Shown one piece after another: positions 1-64,000 of a DNA stretch of 64,000 nt (positions within the stretch are counted from its first letter, which is position 1; each line of letters begins with the position of its first letter). Made by a program: the position numbers and the translations under genes. Source of the DNA: Rhabdophis nuchalis (lineage: Eukaryota > Chordata > Lepidosauria > Squamata > Natricidae); the NCBI GenBank assembly GCA_039707465.1, contig CM077645.1, positions 163,026,503 through 163,090,502 on the forward strand, read 5' to 3'. The notes below the pieces were generated by a model. The model worked only from the letters and a program-made list of their open reading frames with translations, was not told the origin of the DNA and ran no database searches.

Positions 1-2229
1 GTCATCAGCGTACAGGTGGCACTCTACCCCAAAACCACGGATGATCTCACCCAGCGGCTTCATGTATGCATTAAACAGGAGAGGCGAGAGGACCGACCCC
101 TGAGGCACCCCGCATGTGAGGGGCCTCGGGGTCGACCTCTGCTCTCCTGCCCGCACAAATTGCGATCGGCCAGAGAGGTAGGAGGAGAACCACCGTAAAA
201 CGGTGCCTCCCACCCCCAACCCCCCCAGCCGATGCAATAGGATACCATGGTCGATGGTATCGAAAGCCGCCGAGAGGTATAATAGGACCAGGATGGAGGA
301 ACATCCCCCATCTCTGGCCCTCCAGAGATCATCCACCAACGCGACCAATGCCGTCTCGGTGCTATGCCCGGGCCGAAAGCCGGACTGGCGCGGATCTAGA
401 TAGTCAACTTCCTCCAGGTGACGGGGAAACTGTTGTGCCACCACACTCTCGACAACCTTCGCCAAAAAGGGAAGGTTGGAGACTGGACGGTAGTTGTTTA
501 AAAGAGCTGGGTCCAAAGAGGGCTTCTTGAGGAGGGGCCTCACCATCGCCTCTTTTAGGGAGGCAGGCAAGGAACCCTCACCCAAGGATGCGTTGACAAC
601 CTCTTGGAGCCAGCCTCGTGTCACCTCCCAGGATGCCAGTACAAGCCAGGAGGGGCACGGGTCCAATAAACATGTGGTGGCTCGCAGTCGCCCACGTAAC
701 CTGTCCATATCCTCGGAAGTAACCGGGTCAAACTCCTCCCAAACAAGATCTCTCTCGTGGCATCCCACTGGGCCATGAATGGGGGCCAGCTCACTCTGTA
801 TCTGGGCGGTTTTCTCCTGCAGAAAAGTCACAAATTCCTCTGCTCTACCCTGTAGCGGGGCTTCCCGTTCCCTCTGTTGAAGGAGGGCACGGGTCACCCT
901 AAACAGGGCGGCAGGGCGGTTTTCTGCGGATGCTATGAGAGTGGCACAATGATGACGTTTGGCCACCCTCAGCGCCACAATGTAAGTCCGTAAATGGGCT
1001 CTTACCTGTGTCCGGTCAGATTCAGAGCGGCTAGACCTCCATCTACTCTCTAGGCATCTCTTGCGGCGTTTCATCACCCGCAGCTCCTCAGTAAACCAAG
1101 GAGCCAGGGTGGTTCGCCGCCGCAAGAGAGGCCGCAAGGGCGCGACCCGATCTAAGGCTCCCACGGCCGCACTATTCCATGCGGCCGTGAGGTCCTCCAT
1201 CGGGGCGCGGGTCAGGGATACAGGAAATGGCCCAAGCGCTGTCTGGAACCCATCCGGGTCCATCAAGCGCCTGGGGCGGTACCAGATTGGTAACTCTGGT
1301 TCCGCCTCCCCGCGGAGGGGAGCAGCGGTCGGAAAGTCGAGCCGGAGAAGTGAGTGGTCTGACCATGACAAGGGTGTGATGACTATGTCCCCTGTACCCA
1401 GATCACTCTTCCATTGGCCCGAGACAAAGATGAGATCCGGCGTGTGTCCACCCTCGTGGGTGGGGCCCTGAATTACTTGGGTCAGGTCCATGGCCGTCAT
1501 GGAAGCCATGAACTCCCGAGCTGCCACGGATGATTCGCCCAACGATGGCAGGTTAAAGTCCCCCATGACTATAAGTCTGGGGGTCTCAACTGCCACCGTA
1601 GCGATCACCTCCAGGAGCTCGGGCAGGGCTGCTGCTACATAGCGGGGAGCCAGGTATACCACCAGCAAGCCCAACTGCCTCCCTAGGCCCCACTTCACGC
1701 AGAGGGACTCACAGCCGGTAGTCTGAGGCACAATGGTCTCTCTCGGCTCAAGGCCTTCCTTAATAATGACCGCTACCCCACCACCCCTGCCTAGGGCCCG
1801 CGGCTGATGAAATGCGCGGTAGCCTGTTGGGCACATTTCAACGAGGGGAAGTCCTCCCTCGTGGCCCAACCAGGTTTCTGCAATTCCTACCAGGTCCGGC
1901 TCCCCCTCTGACACAAGGTCACTAATGAGGGGGGCTTTGTTGACAACGGACCTGGCGTTGCAAAACATCAGCCGCAGACCCTGGCTCTGTATTCCCTGGC
2001 CACCTAGCCTGCGGGGGTTGTGGCACCCGACCGTTTGCAACCAACGGCTACGTGCCACCAACCGGGAGGATGAAAATTGTCTCCCCTCGGTCCTGCCCCT
2101 CCCCACGACCCTCTGAATTGGTATGCCCTCCTGTGGAACGACTCGAGTATCCCCCTTCCTTTCGCCTTCCGCTTCCCGCCGTCGACTGCTATCCTGGCCC
2201 TTACTATTGATCACTGTTTCAATCTCCAT
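1..2229 (-). CDS. CR1-clade LINE ORF2: AP-endonuclease and start of reverse transcriptase, partial
   Basis: On the - strand one frame stays open for 743 codons from an ATG at 2229 (upstream stop at 2344-2346) to the window edge, where it stops exactly at the YADD box. The N-terminal part is an apurinic-type endonuclease: CNARSVVNKA, GIAETWL, GRGGGVAVI, GDFNLPS and WSDHSLL appear in the usual order. The RT follows, with LLKKPSLDPALLNNYRPVSN, QSGFRPGHSTETAL, GVPQGSVLSPLLFNAYM and YADD. Motif A reads LYLSAAFDT, where the family has LDLSAAFDT: the codon at 277-279 is TAC instead of GAC, so the first catalytic Asp is lost. The rest of RT and the 3' end lie left of the window. Closest by motif is the CR1/L3 clade of non-LTR retrotransposons. 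Such an element nicks DNA and copies its RNA in the nucleus; this copy is predicted unable to reverse-transcribe. Confidence 0.93.
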   Translation of the reverse strand, partial: MEIETVINSKGQDSSRRREAEGERKGDTRVVPQEGIPIQRVVGRGRTEGRQFSSSRLVARSRWLQTVGCHNPRRLGGQGIQSQGLRLMFCNARSVVNKAPLISDLVSEGEPDLVGIAETWLGHEGGLPLVEMCPTGYRAFHQPRALGRGGGVAVIIKEGLEPRETIVPQTTGCESLCVKWGLGRQLGLLVVYLAPRYVAAALPELLEVIATVAVETPRLIVMGDFNLPSLGESSVAAREFMASMTAMDLTQVIQGPTHEGGHTPDLIFVSGQWKSDLGTGDIVITPLSWSDHSLLRLDFPTAAPLRGEAEPELPIWYRPRRLMDPDGFQTALGPFPVSLTRAPMEDLTAAWNSAAVGALDRVAPLRPLLRRRTTLAPWFTEELRVMKRRKRCLESRWRSSRSESDRTQVRAHLRTYIVALRVAKRHHCATLIASAENRPAALFRVTRALLQQREREAPLQGRAEEFVTFLQEKTAQIQSELAPIHGPVGCHERDLVWEEFDPVTSEDMDRLRGRLRATTCLLDPCPSWLVLASWEVTRGWLQEVVNASLGEGSLPASLKEAMVRPLLKKPSLDPALLNNYRPVSNLPFLAKVVESVVAQQFPRHLEEVDYLDPRQSGFRPGHSTETALVALVDDLWRARDGGCSSILVLLYLSAAFDTIDHGILLHRLGGLGVGGTVLRWFSSYLSGRSQFVRAGEQRSTPRPLTCGVPQGSVLSPLLFNAYMKPLGEIIRGFGVECHLYADD

Positions 2230-2343
2230 CTGTCTATATCTTTTTTTAAACCCCTCCCCCACCCCAGAACCCCTTAAAAGCCTAATTAAAAATTTATTTA
2301 AAAACCCCCTGAGCTTGCGTTTTTTTCCACCTCTCTGGATTAA

Positions 2344-3560
2344 TTAACCCATCCTTGAGGTGGGCCCGGGATAAACTAAGGGGCCAGACCTGCGAGAGGG
2401 GGGACTCTCGTAGATCGAGGAGGTCGGACCTTGAATAAAAAACCATCCCGTGGCTCCATTGCTGGCTTTAAAGGGAGGAAACGCCTAGATAAAGTGCAAG
2501 TGCAAGTCAAATCAACAGGGAAAATAGATCATAAGAGTCAGTCAGTTCTTCCTCGGGTAGAGGCTTTCCACGGGGTGGCTGGAGCTGTTTTCCTTTGGGC
2601 TGGCCTTGCTTCGCTCTCGCCCCCCCCCTCCCCGTAGATGTTTTATCGGGGAGTCCTGGGGGGGGAAGGAAAATTCCCTCCACTGTTCTATCAGGCCTCC
2701 ACAGGGCCTCACCGCGTCGCAGGCTCGCCACCCCACACCAGGGCCTCAGCCAGGGCCTCCACCACTCCAATAGGCCTCTGCTGGGGCCTCCGGCGCTCCA
2801 TCGGTCCGCCGCGCCTCCCGTCCCTCTGCGGCCGCCAACCTCACCAGCCATCCCCTGTGGAGGCCTTCACCCGGCCTCGCTGCTCCACGGGGGCCTCCGC
2901 CGGGTTTGAGATGGTCCGCGCAGCTCCGCCACTGCTCCGCCGCCGCTCCGCCTTTCCTACCACCCGGCGTTCCGGCGCTCCCTCCAGCGCTCCGCTGCCG
3001 CTCAGCCCCTCCGCCGGGGGCCACCAGCCTCCGCCAACCTCCGCTGGGGCCTCCGGCCTTTTGGCGCTCTCCGCCGCCGCTCCGCCAGGGCCTCCGGCCT
3101 CCACCAGCCTCCGCCAGGGCCTCAGGATCTTCCGGCGCTCTCCGCCGCCGCTCCATTCCATCTGAGGCCTCCGGCTTCTGCCAGGGCCTCCGGCCTTCCG
3201 GCGCTCCCTCTGCCGCCGCTCTATCAGTGGTTTGCTTGGCCTCCGCTAGGGCCTCCGACTTTCCGGCCTGCCGGCGTTTTTTTTTTTTTTTTCCGGCGTC
3301 TTTCCTCCGGGCTCCCCCCGCGCCTCCCGTCTCAGCCGTCACACTCACCGGCGTTGGAAAGGCCTCAGTGTGACGGCTGGGTCTTCAACTTGCTGGGCCG
3401 GCCCTTACCGATCGCCCCAAAGGGGCCGGCCGCGTCCTCCAAAGCCAAATGGGCCTCCGGTCAGCATCGCCTCAAACCTCCGCCGCCATTCCTTCGCGCA
3501 TGCTCAGTACATCACTCTGTCTCCCCAAATTGGAACTTCTCCAACAAACAATGAACGTTT
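2344..3560 (-). mobile_element. GC-rich 5' part of the CR1 element (5' UTR or degenerate ORF1)
   Basis: Upstream of ORF2 on the - strand lies about 1 kb of very GC- and CpG-rich sequence built of irregular copies of GGCCTCCGCC and GCTCCGCCGC on the + strand. A - strand frame of 200 codons (3348-2746) begins MSVTAETGGAGGARRKDAGK and then becomes an Ala/Gly/Glu/Arg-rich low-complexity string. It could be a decayed ORF1 or pure repeat. A 15-base T run interrupts the pattern near 3278. CR1 elements do carry a GC-rich promoter-like 5' UTR and an ORF1; assigning this stretch to the element is inference from adjacency. Confidence 0.5.
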
Positions 3561-4721
3561 GAAAAACAAATGGCAATTGCCTATCAATTGGTCTATTAAC
3601 TTCCTGTTGCCAATTACAGAGACAGTTTTCTTGGTAATAAAGCAATGATGTCTCTTTTGGAGCATGATATTTACTTATGGTAATTAACTGCCTGTGTTAA
3701 CTTGTAAGTATTTACTTAGGGTTATGCAAACACAGAAGAACCTCTAGGTAACTGTATTCTCGCCCTGAGTGAAACACCAACTGAAAATGAAGGGATTCTC
3801 CCAAGAACTACGAAGCTAAGAGCTTCTCTTCGTCTTCTCTTCTCAAAAAAGCCACTGTGAGTAGATTAGCAATCTCATTTCAGCCAGGGAAGGGTTATTA
3901 ACTGTCCCCCAGCCCTTAGTAATCTCATTTCAGCCAGGGAAGGGTTATTAACTGTCCCCTAGCCGCCATGGTTTTGAAGATACAGTATGCTAATTTTTGT
4001 TTCGAATGGAAAAGGCAGATGAGGGCGTAGTTTCTTCCTTTGCACGTGCTTGCAGGTGATACAACTTTTTCAGCTGCACGTCAGTTTAGCCAATTTGCAA
4101 AAAGATAGAAAATGGCACACAGCCCAAGTGACAACCCTCCACTTAGATAAATCATTTTAGAGTGAAGTAGCACATCCTTGAGATGCTGGAAACTCTGCCA
4201 ACCCTTAGAAGGCTGTAAAATGGCTGAAAGACACTAATTTGAAAAAAGCAGAGGGGTGTAGAAATTGATTATGACTGACTGGGCTGAAAAAGTAGTGACA
4301 AGATTGTTTTTACTGTTGGGAAAGTGGAATACAGAAATTATGATACTGATTGAGGTGACAAGGAAATCAACTTGTAAAACATTGGTATTGAAATCTCATC
4401 TACTGTATTTTTATACATCAACATTGAGTTGATATTGGACTATTTGATTTTCTGTACTTTTTTGAAAACCTAAAATTATTAACTGGCAGCCAGTGCTGTC
4501 TGATATCATGCATCAAAAATTTGATCAGATTTAATTCAGCCAATATGGCTTTTAACAGGAACAATTTGCCTAAGGTCATAAAGATGTTCGAGAAGTTAAG
4601 TAATATGTATAAAATCAGAGTGATTCAAAAAAACATATGGTATGAGATTTAGATTTTTATGCACCTATTTCTTCAGTAAAAGTTTGGGAACCTTCTAAGG
4701 AAATGCTTTATCGCTCCCCAG
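3561..4721. other. RTTN intron sequence, no gene seen
   Basis: AT-rich unique-looking intron. The only structure I see is a 51-bp tandem duplication (3867-3961). No ORF, RNA gene or recognisable transposon. Confidence 0.6.
3867..3961. repeat. 51-bp tandem duplication
   Basis: Two nearly identical copies, each containing AATCTCATTTCAGCCAGGGA followed by AGGGTTATTAACTGTCCCC, start at 3867 and 3918. They differ at only a few positions. Confidence 0.9.

Positions 4722-64000
<59,279 letters not shown>

Noticed and set aside
2595..3373. Pro/Ser/Ala-rich open frames on the + strand.
   Set aside because: They follow from the absence of stop codons in GC-rich repeats. No domain or splice support.

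Overview
The window is nuclear DNA of a vertebrate, almost certainly a squamate reptile and most likely a snake. The evidence is the interspersed repeats: CR1-clade LINEs, a Sauria-type tRNA SINE whose tail reads TGCTATTGCTATT, Penelope-like 3' ends, a DIRS element, several short hAT elements with 8-bp target duplications, solo LTRs and very long microsatellites. The snake assignment is inference; the squamate one is stronger.

One protein-coding gene crosses nearly the whole window on the + strand: RTTN (rotatin), a large armadillo-type protein of centrioles and ciliary basal bodies. I placed 24 exons between 4722 and the right edge. Together they hold about 3,250 coding bases (about 1,083 residues). 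Each has an AG acceptor, all those whose end is visible have a GT donor, and the reading phase is continuous with no stop or frameshift. The first exon starts inside a codon and the last runs off the edge, so the gene extends beyond both sides. Everything else lies in RTTN introns. The intron 20357-34749 (14.4 kb) is swollen by a large palindromic element and a DIRS retrotransposon. The intron 36037-46845 (10.8 kb) holds CR1, Penelope-like, SINE, hAT and microsatellite sequence.

Layout: 1-2229 is CR1-type ORF2 on the - strand (endonuclease plus the start of the reverse transcriptase), uninterrupted for 743 codons but with a tyrosine at the first catalytic aspartate. 2344-3560 is its GC-rich 5' part. 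4722-20356 holds RTTN exons 1-13 with hAT, TA-flanked and LTR insertions between them. 20674-22055 is a hAT element, a (TTA)n array and a CR1 3' end. 22785-27418 is a 4.6-kb unit with 28-bp terminal inverted repeats that contains a palindrome with ~745-bp arms, further hairpins and a ~705-bp tandem duplication. 27812-33869 is a DIRS-type element with both termini, the internal complementary region, an open Gag-like ORF, an RT/RNase H ORF with two frameshifts and one stop, and an open tyrosine recombinase. 34147-46845 holds exons 14-15 and a dense repeat field. 46846-64000 holds exons 16-24 with solo LTRs, hAT elements, SINEs and a palindromic Penelope-like relic.

Most worth a second look: the nested palindrome unit (22785-27418), the nearly complete DIRS element with three YY1-like sites in its leader, and the CR1 ORF2 that is open but lacks a catalytic aspartate.
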